In this document: positions 1-9,813 of the stretch, in pieces
Layout: every line of letters starts with the position of its first letter
Numbering within the stretch: position 1 is the first letter of the stretch
DNA from: Anaerolinea sp.
GTDB taxonomy: Bacteria; Chloroflexota; Anaerolineae; Anaerolineales; Villigracilaceae
Direction of reading: 5' to 3'
Assembly: GCA_020719725.1 (NCBI GenBank)
Contig: DYPU01000001.1
Location: forward strand, 1-64,000
DNA length: 64,000 bases
The notes under the pieces: generated by a model
The model's database searches: none
Seen by the model: only the letters and a program-made list of their open reading frames with translations
Told to the model about the DNA's origin: nothing
Position numbers and translations under genes: made by a program

Positions 1-474
1 TTTCCAGCCGCTAATGAGGACGATAGCGGCCACAAAAGCTCCGGCCAGTAATAATAAGGCCCGTGAACGTACAAATTCGACGTAGTAGGCTGAAAGCACA
101 CCATCAGGACGTTTGCCTATGGTGATGAAAATTTGGTCGCCAGGCGTAAAAAGAAAGGAATCGGGGCGCAGTTGCCGCTTGCCGTAATCCACTTCCATCA
201 GAATACCTTTGTATTCACCTTCCAGCAGTTCGACGCGCATCACCTGATAGGTTTGTGATATGCCGCCCAGATCAATTTGGCCTTCTTCGATAATTTCAGT
301 CACCTCGGCTCGCAACGTCCCGGCCCCGTAGGTGGTTGAAACCGCATCAGCCAGGGGTGGCTGAAAAAAGTATGGAATTCCCCAGAGCGCAAAAGCAGCG
401 GCCAGTGCCAAAATGAAAATTGTCAAAAAGATGAAGGCGCGCGGTAGTTTATTAAGTTGTTTTTCGGGTTTCAT
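1..474 (-). CDS. YibE/F-like membrane protein, N-terminal part (truncated by window start)
   Basis: Reverse-strand reading from ATG at 474: MKPEKQLNKLPRAFIFLTIFILALAAAFALWGIPYFFQ...LRAEVTEIIEEGQIDLGGISQTYQVMRVELLEGEYKG...; N-terminal TM plus YibE-like extracytoplasmic segment. Confidence 0.6.
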   Translation of the reverse strand, partial: MKPEKQLNKLPRAFIFLTIFILALAAAFALWGIPYFFQPPLADAVSTTYGAGTLRAEVTEIIEEGQIDLGGISQTYQVMRVELLEGEYKGILMEVDYGKRQLRPDSFLFTPGDQIFITIGKRPDGVLSAYYVEFVRSRALLLLAGAFVAAIVLISGWK

Positions 475-483
475 AGCTGTCTT

Positions 484-852
484 TTAACCATAAACCTGTT
501 CGTCTGCTTCGGTGCTAACCGCTGGCTTTTCGGTGTTTCGGGAGCGCAGGCTGCGTAAGATGAGGTTGGTTTCACGAGTCTGAGTTGCGATATCGACAAA
601 GACCAGTTGAAGCTGGCCGAAGGCGGCGGTGAACATGCCCAGCACAAACAGAATTGCGCCTAAAATTCCTCCCGCATAACCGGCGTTAACCACGCGTCGC
701 GCATCATTGGCTGTTTCCAGGGCACTATTAATCCACAAGGTAACAGCTTCGTTTTGAAAAAAGCCATAAATGGATATAAAAATGCCTGTCAGCATCAACA
801 ACACGCCAAAAATGATGGTGACTACTGCGCTAAAACGCACAAAAATATACAT
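484..852 (-). CDS. small membrane protein of unknown function
   Basis: ORF 484-933; internal ATG MYIFVRFSAVVTIIFGVLLMLTGIFISIYGFF is the more plausible start; two hydrophobic helices. Confidence 0.6.
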   Translation of the reverse strand: MYIFVRFSAVVTIIFGVLLMLTGIFISIYGFFQNEAVTLWINSALETANDARRVVNAGYAGGILGAILFVLGMFTAAFGQLQLVFVDIATQTRETNLILRSLRSRNTEKPAVSTEADEQVYG

Positions 853-1019
853 ACGACCTCCGTTATTTAATGGCTCTTTGGGGTTTACCGTAAAAACCCG
901 TATACGGAACACATGGAATTCACAGAAACACACAGAAAGAGCTTTTTTAGCAACAAATTTTCTGTGTGTTTCGTGTACAAAAAACGCACATCACGGCGAT
1001 TTCCAAAGACCCTATTTAA

Positions 1020-2411
1020 TTACTGTTCTAGCACTTCTTCAATGGTTTTTTGCATTTCAATGAGCACTGTCTCGGCGGGTAGGTTTAGCATCAACGCTGT
1101 GTAAAACCCATCGCCAAGCATTTGCCGCGCCAGCGGCCAGCCTGCCAACTGAGAGTAATTGCTCATTTGCGGCATCAAATCTGCCGCAGCAGCCCATTGT
1201 GGGTTGACCGAGCGAAAACTCGCCAGCAAGCCCAGCGCTGAGGCCCGCACCGGTAAAAAGCCACTTTCGCGCGCCCAACGGGCTTGATTTTCTGGCGAAA
1301 GCGCCCAACGGACAAAGAGCCAGCCTGCTAATTGGCGCGCGGGGCTGGTTCTTAGCACGAGAAACGATGGCCCATAGGTCACCACGGCCCGCTCTTGTGA
1401 GCCGGGGAAAGGCAGTACTGTCCATTGGTCGGCGGAACCGGCGGCGCGCAGGGCCGCGTTTTGAGCCGTAATTTCGCTCAGGTTGCCGCTCACTACCAGC
1501 GCCCGCCGCGCCGCAAAATGGGCAAAAGGTGTCAGGCCGGGGGTTAGCCAGGCGCAGCCCGCTGTGCGCAGTTCTTGTAAAAACGTCAGGGCGGCTTCGT
1601 TTTCGGGGCGGACAAAGTCGAAGGCGGCGTTGGCGCTCACATCGCCGCCAAACGCCTTCAGCCAGGAATAGGCTGTCCAGGGGTCATTGTCGAGTACCAG
1701 GCCGCCATAGCCGTCGTTGGTTTCGTCTACATCTGTTTTCCAACTGGCATTGGCCGCGCAAACCTGTTCTCGAAATTCTGCGGCGGTTTGTGGCGGGTTT
1801 TCAAAGCCGAGTTGGCGCGCCCAGCTCTGGTTATAAAAGAGCAGGCGGGTTGAGCGAGTGGCCGGAAGGCCTAGCCGTCGGTTTTCGATTGCGTCTTGTC
1901 GCCATAGACCTGCTGGAAAGTCGTTTATTTCTTGTTTGGAAAAGCCAAATTCTGGATTTTCCAAGTAGGGATTTATCTCGGCGAGTAACGCATCTTCATC
2001 CCAGGCCTGAGCTTGTTCTGGCAGCGCCAGCGCCAACTCAGGCAACCCTTGGCCGTTTTTGCCGTTGCGGATGGCTTGCGCCAAGCCTGAAAGATTGCCC
2101 TGGCTGTTCACATTGACGGTGATGCCCCAGGCATTGCTCAGGCTGAATTCGGCGGCCATTTGAGCCAGTAATTGAGCCTGGGAACCATCTAGGCCGTGCC
2201 ACAGGCTGATGGTGAGGCCGCGCAGCGCTTCGGTGCTGACGCCTAGATCGGGGGCTTTGGTGGGTTCGGGGGTCGAGGTTGGCGGTGAGGTGGTCGGCGT
2301 TGGGTGGGTTACTTCAACGGTAGCCGTATTGACGGGTAGATAGATGATGTCCGTCGCGCAGGCCGTCAGCAATAGTGTGGTAAGAGTCAGGGTGAAGAGA
2401 AGTCTGCGCAT
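1020..2411 (-). CDS. extracellular solute-binding lipoprotein (ABC sugar-type)
   Basis: Lipobox MRRLLFTLTLTTLLLTAC, TP-rich linker, then solute-binding fold features (LTISLWHGLDGSQAQLLAQMAAEFS...); no permease nearby. Confidence 0.85.
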   Translation of the reverse strand: MRRLLFTLTLTTLLLTACATDIIYLPVNTATVEVTHPTPTTSPPTSTPEPTKAPDLGVSTEALRGLTISLWHGLDGSQAQLLAQMAAEFSLSNAWGITVNVNSQGNLSGLAQAIRNGKNGQGLPELALALPEQAQAWDEDALLAEINPYLENPEFGFSKQEINDFPAGLWRQDAIENRRLGLPATRSTRLLFYNQSWARQLGFENPPQTAAEFREQVCAANASWKTDVDETNDGYGGLVLDNDPWTAYSWLKAFGGDVSANAAFDFVRPENEAALTFLQELRTAGCAWLTPGLTPFAHFAARRALVVSGNLSEITAQNAALRAAGSADQWTVLPFPGSQERAVVTYGPSFLVLRTSPARQLAGWLFVRWALSPENQARWARESGFLPVRASALGLLASFRSVNPQWAAAADLMPQMSNYSQLAGWPLARQMLGDGFYTALMLNLPAETVLIEMQKTIEEVLEQ

Positions 2412-2416
2412 GAGGT

Positions 2417-3607
2417 TTACAGCGATACCATTGGGACGGGGATAAAGACCAGGAGAAAGACAAAAATCATCAACCAGGCCAGGATGCGGCGTTTGGGGCC
2501 AATTTCGGTGATTTCGTCGCGGGTTTCGGGGTGAGATCGCCCAAAAAAGAATAAAATGGCAGCCCATAGCCACCAGCCCGGCCAAAAAAAGCCCATGATG
2601 CCCATCGCAGTCAGGATGGCTGGTAGAGCGCGTTGTAAACGTTTGCCAAAGAGAACATAGAGAATGTGGCCGCCGTCCAGTTGCCCGGCGGGAATCAGGT
2701 TGATGGCGGTTACCAGCAGCCCGGCCCACCCGGCCAGCGCTACCGGGTGGATGAAGACATCTAATCCGCCGAAGGGCACTGGTTGGCCGGTGAAGAAGTA
2801 GGCCAGCCAATAAATGAGAGGCGGCAGGCCGTTGAAATTGGCTGGGGCGGGCAGAAGTTGCCCAAAAACGATGTATTTTGCCAGCAGGTAGAGCAGAGAG
2901 TTGCCTTCAATATATCCGCCGCCGTCGCTGGGCAGTATCGGGCCAGTGCTGGAGAGGGTTAGGCCGATAAATAGGACGGGAATGGAGACAATTAGCCCGG
3001 CCAGCGGCCCGGCGACGCCAATATCGAACAGGGTGCGCTTGTTTTTGGTCATTTCGCGCATATTGATGACTGCGCCCATGGTTCCCAGCAAACTGAAAGG
3101 GAGTGGGATGAAGAAAGGCAGGCTCACGTCGGTTTTGTGGTAGCGCCCGGCAAAGTAGTGGCCGAATTCGTGGGACACTAAAATGGAGAGCAGCGCCAAT
3201 GCAAACGGCCAGCCGGTCAGGATGTAACGCGCCATGAGGCCCAATTGGCCGAGCAGATCGGTTGGGATGGGTACGTCAAGCGGAATTTGCGCGCCGGTTA
3301 GCATGACGCTTAGAACCGTCAGGATGAACATGAGCAGGTTGGTGCGCGGGTTGGTGGCTTTTGGCGCGGGCAGGTTTTGGATGATGAGGATGGTTTGTGC
3401 GCCATTTTCGCCTTGCCGAAAGAGGGGCATTAGGCTATGGGGTTTTAGGGCGGTTTCAAGCTGGTCGTAGGCCGCGGCGCTGTCGGGGCTGGTCAGTTTG
3501 CCGCGGTAACGAAGCAGGTAAGGGTCGTTGTTTCCACCGCTGGTAACGTCTTCTATGTTAAAAATAGGCGCGACCAGGCTGGTAAGGATTTCAAGGTCTG
3601 TTATCAT
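2417..3607 (-). CDS. site-2 protease family (M50) membrane metalloprotease
   Basis: HEFGH motif (LVSHEFGHYFAGR) and NLIPAGQLDGGH motif in a multi-TM protein. Confidence 0.92.
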   Translation of the reverse strand: MITDLEILTSLVAPIFNIEDVTSGGNNDPYLLRYRGKLTSPDSAAAYDQLETALKPHSLMPLFRQGENGAQTILIIQNLPAPKATNPRTNLLMFILTVLSVMLTGAQIPLDVPIPTDLLGQLGLMARYILTGWPFALALLSILVSHEFGHYFAGRYHKTDVSLPFFIPLPFSLLGTMGAVINMREMTKNKRTLFDIGVAGPLAGLIVSIPVLFIGLTLSSTGPILPSDGGGYIEGNSLLYLLAKYIVFGQLLPAPANFNGLPPLIYWLAYFFTGQPVPFGGLDVFIHPVALAGWAGLLVTAINLIPAGQLDGGHILYVLFGKRLQRALPAILTAMGIMGFFWPGWWLWAAILFFFGRSHPETRDEITEIGPKRRILAWLMIFVFLLVFIPVPMVSL

Positions 3608-3648
3608 GGTTTTCTTGGGAGTGGGGTGAGGTGATAGAGAGTTTTTAC

Positions 3649-3741
3649 GGGAGTGGATGGGAGTCGAACCCACCCTGGAACGCAACGCGCCCCAACACTG
3701 ATTTTGAAGACCAAGAGGCCCACCAGGACCTAGCCACTCCC
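3649..3741 (-). tRNA. selC: tRNA-Sec (anticodon UCA)
   Basis: Reverse complement GGGAGTGGCTAGGTCCTGGTGGGCCTCTTGGTCTTCAAAATCAGTGTTGGGGCGCGTTGCGTTCCAGGGTGGGTTCGACTCCCATCCACTCCC: 8-bp acceptor, 6-bp D stem, CTTCAAA anticodon loop, long variable arm, TTCGACT T-loop. Confidence 0.93.
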
Positions 3742-3785
3742 ACTGGTAAGGATACTCTAGTTTTTGGTTTTCGTAAAAGGGTATT

Positions 3786-4112
3786 TTAAGGACGGAGCGT
3801 TTGCCAAAGTTTTTGCAGCGTTTCGGCCAGTATGGGGGCCAGCAGGGCGGTGAGGGCTGTAAAGAGAGTGATCGCCAACAGGGTCAGCGTGCCGGTAATC
3901 ATCCCAACCCAGGCCATCCAACGCCCAGATGGGTAGCGCAAACCGCGCAAGCCGCTCAGGAGGGCGGTCAGCCCGCTCAGTAACGCTGCCGGGTAGCAGA
4001 TCAGCGCTGTCAGTGGGATGGGCGCAACCCCAATGCAGAAGAAGATGATGGTCAGCATGGCTGAAGCCAGGCTGAGACGGGCGGGTTTGTTGGGCAGGGA
4101 AGTCAAATCCAT
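3786..4112 (-). CDS. small membrane protein, DUF4190-like
   Basis: MDLTSLPNKPARLSLASAMLTIIFFCIGVAPIPLTALICYPAALLSG...; two TM helices. Confidence 0.55.
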   Translation of the reverse strand: MDLTSLPNKPARLSLASAMLTIIFFCIGVAPIPLTALICYPAALLSGLTALLSGLRGLRYPSGRWMAWVGMITGTLTLLAITLFTALTALLAPILAETLQKLWQTLRP

Positions 4113-4264
4113 GGCTGGATTATACAAAAGATTTGCGCTTTTGCCGAAAACGACGTTAAAGAGAACACCCGTTCCAAAAACTTTAAGCCAACCGTCAGGT
4201 TGGCGAGCCAGGACGAGTGCTATAATCTGGCGGGCAAGAGTTAGCCTCTTTGGGCCTTCCACCT

Positions 4265-7200
4265 ATGTCCTTTGTTCATCTGCACACTCATACTGTTTAT
4301 TCGCTGCTCGATGGGTTTTCCAATATCAAGAAGCTGGTCAAACGCGCCAAAGAGATGAATATGCCAGCCCTGGCAATTACAGATCATGGCACGATGTTTG
4401 GCGTGATTGAGTTTTACAATGCCGCCCGCGAGGTTGGGATCAAGCCGATTATTGGTGTGGAAACTTACATGGCTGCCCGCCGTATGAGTGACCGCGATTC
4501 GAAACTGGATAAAAAATCCAGCCACTTGCTGTTGTTGGCCGAGAACGAAGTCGGTTACAAAAACCTGCTTAAAATCACCTCCGCCGCTCAAATGGAGGGC
4601 TTTTACTACTACCCGCGGGTTGACCATGAGTTTTTAGCGGAACATTCCGAGGGGCTGATCGCCACTTCGGGCTGTATGTCTGCTGAAATTCCGCGGCAAT
4701 TGCTCGAAGAAAAGCCCGAAGAAGCCGTACGCCGCATGAACTGGTACTACGATGTTTTTGGCCCAGATCGGTTCTATGTTGAACTACAACAACATAATAT
4801 TGCTGAAATTGTCGATTTGAACAAAAAACTGGTTGAGTTGGGCGCAAAATACTCGGCCAAGTTTGTTGCCACCAATGATGTTCACTACATCGAGCCGGAT
4901 GATGCCCAATATCAGGATGTTTTGCTTGCCATTCAGACCGGCAAGTCGCTTAAAGACCCAGATCGGATGCGCTACGAGAGTCAAACATTTTACTTGCGCA
5001 GTCCAGAAGAGATGGGCCAATTGTTTTCAGAAATTCCGCAAGCCTTATCGAATACCATCGAAATTTCTGAGCGCTGTAATGTCGATTTGGGCTTTAAGGG
5101 CTATCACTTGCCAGAATTTCCGGTTCCGGATGAATACACTGCCGAGACTTACTTGCGTTATTTGTGCGAAATTGGCCTGGAAAAGCGATATGGCTCCCAT
5201 AAAGAAGACCCTGAAATCCGTGATCGGCTCAATTTTGAATTGGGCGTTATTCATGAAATGGGATTTGATGCTTACTTTTTGATTGTGTGGGATTTATGCC
5301 GCCACGCTGCCGATCATAATATTTGGTACAACACCCGCGGTTCGGCAGCAGGTTCGATTGTGGCCTACACCTTGTTCATTACACTGGTAGACCCCATTCA
5401 TCATCATCTGCTTTTCGAGCGTTTTCTTAATCCGGGTCGTATCTCAATGCCTGATATTGACCTTGATTTCCGCGACGACCGCCGCGCGGAAATGCTTGAA
5501 TACTGCGCCCGCAAATATGGCAATGATAAAGTGGCTCAAATTATCACTTTTGGAACCATGGCGGCGCGTGGTTCTTTGCGCGATGTGGCGCGGGTGATGG
5601 ATATTCCTATCCCAGATGTGGATAGAGTTGCCAAGCTGGTGCCAAACTTGCCCGGCAAGCCAGTTTCGTTGATCGAAGCCCTCGAACAGGTTCCAGACCT
5701 GAAAAAAATCTACGATACCGACGCAACAATGCGCTCGGTGATTGATACGGCCATCCACATGGAAGGTGTTGTCCGCAATGCCGGGACTCATGCCGCCGGG
5801 GTAGTGATTGCCGATAAACCCCTGACCGACTATCTGCCCATTCACCGGCCCACGTCCAATGCTGAAGAAACGCCCATCAAAACGGTCACCCAGTTTGAAA
5901 TGGGTATTCTCGATAGTATGGGAATGCTCAAAGTCGATTTTTTGGGCCTGTCCACATTGACGGTTATGGCTCGCGCCTGTGACCTGATCCGCGAACGCAC
6001 CGGTAAAGAATACGACCTGAGCAACATCCCCACCGACGACCCGGCCACCTTTGAGTTATTGGGGCGTGGACAAACGGCGGGCGTTTTTCAACTGGAAGGT
6101 TCTGGTATGACCCGCTGGGTGGTCGAAATGAAACCCAGAAATCTAGATAACATCATCGCCATGGTAGCGCTCTACCGCCCAGGCCCGATGGATTTTATCC
6201 CGTCTTATATCCGCCGGATGCACGGCGAAGAACCCATCGACTATCGTCATCCTTCGCTTGAACCTATTTTTAACGATACTTACGGCATCCCGGTTTATCA
6301 GGAACAAATCATGCGTGCCTCGGTCGAGATTGGCGGTTTTACCCGCTCCGAATCTGACGATCTGCGCAAGGCCATTTCCAAAAAACTGGCCGATAAAATT
6401 GCCAAAAACAAAGAAAAGTTCATTAAAGGCGCAGTCGAAAAAGGCGTGATGGACAAAGCCACCGCCACCGCCATTTTTGAAGATTGGGAACAATTTGCCC
6501 GGTACGGTTTTAACAAATCTCATGCGGCAGATTACGGCCTGGTCGCTGTTCAGACTGCTTATCTGAAAACCCACTATCCCGCCGAATATATGTCGGCGCT
6601 GATGACGGTGTTTAAAGATTCCAGCGATAAAGTTGCGCTTTATATCTCTGATGCGCGCGCCATGGGCATTGAAGTTCTCCCGCCCAATGTCAATCACTCC
6701 CGTTACTTTTTTAGCATCGAAGACCAGCCCACCGAGCAAGACCCTGCCATCAGCAAACCGGCCATTCGTTTTGGCATGGGAGCCGTCAAAAATGTTGGAC
6801 AAGGCCCGGTTGACACCCTGCTCCTTGCCCGCAAAGTGGAAGAACGCCAGGTACCCTTCAAAGACATCAACGATTTTGCCCAACGTGTAGACTTGCGCGC
6901 GGTTGGCAAACGCGCGCTGGAATGTCTCATCAAAGTTGGCGCACTCGATCCCTTTGGCAGCCGCGCCGCCCTACTTAGCGCCCTCGACCAAATGGTGGCC
7001 GCCTCCACCTCGCACATGCGCGCCGTCGAAAGCGGCCAAATGTCGATGTTTGGTGGCGTAAGCGGTATTCAGGCTGAAAGCATTCGCTTACAAAACACTG
7101 AAACCGACCGTAAAGACTCGCTGGCTTGGGAACGCGAACTGCTTGGGTTGTATCTTTCCGACCATCCGCTTTCGGCCTATACCGACCTGCTTACCCGCGC

Positions 7201-8152
7201 CGTCAGCCACAACTCCATCAGCCTGAGCGACGCTGGAAACCAGGAACGCGTTCGAGTTGCCGGTTTGGTCGTCTCTACCCGCGCTTTTAAAACAAAAAAA
7301 GATACCATGATGGGTTTTGTCACCTTGGAAGATATGCAAGGTAACATCGAACTCGTCGTCTTTCCCAAAACCTGGGACAAATACCGTCACCTGTGCGAGG
7401 AAGGCAAAGTGCTCATCATTGATGGCAAAGCCGACGGAACCAACCCGCCCAAAGTATTGGTGGATGAGATTAAAACAGACATTACCTTCTACGATGCCGT
7501 TGCCGCAGGTGACGAATACCTGCCTGCCGAACCAGGGCCAACCGAAACGCCCGCCCCGAGGCCGGTTCTCGTCAAACGACCCGAAACTACGCCGCCCGCC
7601 CCGCCCCGGCCTGCTCCCGCTAAAATTGCTGAACCTGTTTTGGAATACATCGCAGCCGAGGAAGAATACAGCTTTGACGATATGCCCCCGCCTCCCGAAG
7701 CCCCTCCCGATTGGGACGATTTTATCGTCCCCGAAAAAATGCCACCCGCTCCCGCCGCTCCGCTGGACGACTTGCTCACCTTGCAGCAGTATGGAAATGC
7801 TCTGCGCACTCAATCTAACCCCGTGCCGCAAATCAGCAGCCCCACACCCCCGCCGATAGCGCCCCCCCAACTGGCCGAAGCATACCCGGAGGGGCAGCCG
7901 CGCATCATCACTGTTTACCTGCGCCCCAGCGGAGATGTGACCCGTGACCGCCGCCGCATCAAAAATGTTTATAGCATTCTCATCTCACATCCTGGGCAAG
8001 ATCGTTTCTCGTTTTATGTTACTGAAGATGGCCGGGAAAACCTGATCGATTTTCCCAACGACTCAACCCGCATCTGCGTTGAAATGCTCGAACGTCTGAA
8101 AAACCTGCTTGTCGCAGAAGATTGGCGGATCGAAGAGCTTAAGCGCTCGTAA
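4265..8152 (+). CDS. dnaE: DNA polymerase III subunit alpha
   Basis: PHP domain start (FVHLHTHTVYSLLDG), PDIDLDFRDDRR, RNAGTHAAGVVIA, ALYRPGPM, FNKSHAADYG motifs; OB domain; Pro/acidic linker and extra C-terminal domain. Confidence 0.98.
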   Translation: MSFVHLHTHTVYSLLDGFSNIKKLVKRAKEMNMPALAITDHGTMFGVIEFYNAAREVGIKPIIGVETYMAARRMSDRDSKLDKKSSHLLLLAENEVGYKNLLKITSAAQMEGFYYYPRVDHEFLAEHSEGLIATSGCMSAEIPRQLLEEKPEEAVRRMNWYYDVFGPDRFYVELQQHNIAEIVDLNKKLVELGAKYSAKFVATNDVHYIEPDDAQYQDVLLAIQTGKSLKDPDRMRYESQTFYLRSPEEMGQLFSEIPQALSNTIEISERCNVDLGFKGYHLPEFPVPDEYTAETYLRYLCEIGLEKRYGSHKEDPEIRDRLNFELGVIHEMGFDAYFLIVWDLCRHAADHNIWYNTRGSAAGSIVAYTLFITLVDPIHHHLLFERFLNPGRISMPDIDLDFRDDRRAEMLEYCARKYGNDKVAQIITFGTMAARGSLRDVARVMDIPIPDVDRVAKLVPNLPGKPVSLIEALEQVPDLKKIYDTDATMRSVIDTAIHMEGVVRNAGTHAAGVVIADKPLTDYLPIHRPTSNAEETPIKTVTQFEMGILDSMGMLKVDFLGLSTLTVMARACDLIRERTGKEYDLSNIPTDDPATFELLGRGQTAGVFQLEGSGMTRWVVEMKPRNLDNIIAMVALYRPGPMDFIPSYIRRMHGEEPIDYRHPSLEPIFNDTYGIPVYQEQIMRASVEIGGFTRSESDDLRKAISKKLADKIAKNKEKFIKGAVEKGVMDKATATAIFEDWEQFARYGFNKSHAADYGLVAVQTAYLKTHYPAEYMSALMTVFKDSSDKVALYISDARAMGIEVLPPNVNHSRYFFSIEDQPTEQDPAISKPAIRFGMGAVKNVGQGPVDTLLLARKVEERQVPFKDINDFAQRVDLRAVGKRALECLIKVGALDPFGSRAALLSALDQMVAASTSHMRAVESGQMSMFGGVSGIQAESIRLQNTETDRKDSLAWERELLGLYLSDHPLSAYTDLLTRAVSHNSISLSDAGNQERVRVAGLVVSTRAFKTKKDTMMGFVTLEDMQGNIELVVFPKTWDKYRHLCEEGKVLIIDGKADGTNPPKVLVDEIKTDITFYDAVAAGDEYLPAEPGPTETPAPRPVLVKRPETTPPAPPRPAPAKIAEPVLEYIAAEEEYSFDDMPPPPEAPPDWDDFIVPEKMPPAPAAPLDDLLTLQQYGNALRTQSNPVPQISSPTPPPIAPPQLAEAYPEGQPRIITVYLRPSGDVTRDRRRIKNVYSILISHPGQDRFSFYVTEDGRENLIDFPNDSTRICVEMLERLKNLLVAEDWRIEELKRS

Positions 8153-8155
8153 GTG

Positions 8156-8965
8156 TTAGCTCTTCAATCCCTCACGCACCGCCGCGCACCGTTCGCAATC
8201 GGCCCGCTCGCATAACAAAGCAAGCGGGTTTTTCTTAATGGCCTCCATCACGGTCACAATCACGGTGCGTACCGGTAAAGCCTTAATCGTCGCGTTGCCA
8301 ACCTGTCGCGCAAGGGTATGTGGACGCAAGGCTTGTTCGAGCGCTTCAAACCCGGCTGAGCAGCCTGGAAACCCGTTACACGTCACTGTGCCTTTTTCAG
8401 TTAAAGCCCAACGGGTAAATTGCTTGCGTTTGGCAAGTTTTTCGGCCAAATGAATGCTCGTGTTGGCAGTATGATCCACTCCTAATAGCAAAAGCCAGCC
8501 GTCAGCGTTGGCAACTTCCATAATCGGCCCAAACGGATTGTCCAGGGTTTGGGCTTGTATAATTTTGGCGGCATTTACCCCTGCAAAAGATAAAATTGGA
8601 TGTATCGAACGTTTGGCTTGTGGGCGCTGGCGCAAGTTTTCGGGTACAACCCCCATCATTACATCGGCTGGCATGGCCGGGTGAAAAGGCTCTGCCAGTC
8701 GGTTCCATTGTTGGGCGCGGGCATAATTAACTGCGTTATTGGCCGGGCCAGAAACTGGCGTTACCATGGTTTTATAGGTATGGGTCGGCATAATGATTCC
8801 GCCCGTAGTATACATTAGCGCTGTCACCATGGCATCGGCTCCACCGGCTACTTCGCCAAAAGCGCGCAACGAAGCATGAGCAATGACCAGTTTGTCATGC
8901 AGCTTTAGTTCCTGAAAGGCCAGAATCAAATCGTTATATTGCAGCAAGGTTAGCGACCTTTCCAA
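8156..8965 (-). CDS. AAC(3) family N-acetyltransferase
   Basis: LVIAHASLRAFGEVAGGADAMVTALM...GGIIMPTHTYKT...SIHPILSFAGVNA...LLLLGVDHTANTSIHLAE: AAC(3)/YokD-type fold motifs. Confidence 0.85.
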   Translation of the reverse strand: MERSLTLLQYNDLILAFQELKLHDKLVIAHASLRAFGEVAGGADAMVTALMYTTGGIIMPTHTYKTMVTPVSGPANNAVNYARAQQWNRLAEPFHPAMPADVMMGVVPENLRQRPQAKRSIHPILSFAGVNAAKIIQAQTLDNPFGPIMEVANADGWLLLLGVDHTANTSIHLAEKLAKRKQFTRWALTEKGTVTCNGFPGCSAGFEALEQALRPHTLARQVGNATIKALPVRTVIVTVMEAIKKNPLALLCERADCERCAAVREGLKS

Positions 8966-9723
8966 AGCGGCGGACGTTTTTCCAAAAAGGCGCGCATACC
9001 TTCTTTTTGGTCTTCGCTGGCAAAAGCCAGTTGAAATAGGCGGCGCTCATCGTCCAGTGTTTCGGCCAATGATCCTTCAAAAGCGGCATTCACCGCCTCT
9101 TTGGCAAGTCTTAGCGCCAGGGGCGAGCGGTTCGCAAGCTCGTTGGCAATCGCCAGCGCCTCGTCTAATAAACGCTCGTTGGGCACGACATGATTCACCA
9201 GCCCAAACTTTTCCGCTTCTGCTGCGCTTAGCTGACGGTTGTTGAGTATCATTTCCATTGCCAGGGTTTTACCCAGGGCGCGCGCCAGGCGCTGAGTGCC
9301 GCCCCCGCCAGGGATAACGCCAATCGTCACCTCCGGCAGGCCAAATTTGGCGTTTTCAGCGGCCAAAATTAGATCGCAGAGTAGCACCAGTTCAAATCCG
9401 CCACCCAGCGCAAAACCCGCCACCGCCGCAATCACCGGCTTGCGCACCCGTCCCAGCCCCGCAAACAAATCGCTAAAGCCATTGGTCGTCATTTCAATGG
9501 CGCTCATTTCAGCCATTTCTTTGATGTCGGCACCCGCCGCAAAAGCGCGGGCGCTGCCTGTTAGCACAATAGCGCCAATCGCCGGGTCAGCATCTTGCAA
9601 GGCCAGAGCTGCGCCCAACTCGGTTAGCAGAGCGCGGTTAAGGGCATTGAGCGCTTGCGGTCGATTGAGGGTAATCAGCGCAACGCGCCCGCGGGTTTCA
9701 GTTAAAAGAGTGGCGTAGGGCAT
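8950..9723 (-). CDS. enoyl-CoA hydratase/isomerase family protein
   Basis: RVALITLNRPQALNALN, AFAAGADIKEMAEM, AVAGFALGGGFELVLLCDLILAAENAKFGLPEV crotonase motifs. Confidence 0.95.
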   Translation of the reverse strand: MPYATLLTETRGRVALITLNRPQALNALNRALLTELGAALALQDADPAIGAIVLTGSARAFAAGADIKEMAEMSAIEMTTNGFSDLFAGLGRVRKPVIAAVAGFALGGGFELVLLCDLILAAENAKFGLPEVTIGVIPGGGGTQRLARALGKTLAMEMILNNRQLSAAEAEKFGLVNHVVPNERLLDEALAIANELANRSPLALRLAKEAVNAAFEGSLAETLDDERRLFQLAFASEDQKEGMRAFLEKRPPLWKGR

Positions 9724-9813
9724 ACATCCTCCATCGGGTAGCCAAATTATACGCCCAAACCGATTTTCAGTTTGCCGTGCTTTATAATGACCAAAATTTT
9801 AGGAAGAGGCCTC

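Noticed and set aside
2412-2810. N-terminal extension of the solute-binding protein ORF (596-aa call)
   Set aside because: Overlaps the M50 protease frame; the lipobox start at 2411 is far more plausible.
6143-6883. 246-aa minus-strand ORF
   Set aside because: Antisense to dnaE, with no recognisable motifs.
7088-7870. 260-aa Gly/Arg-rich minus-strand ORF
   Set aside because: Antisense shadow of the dnaE C-terminal region and Pro-rich linker.
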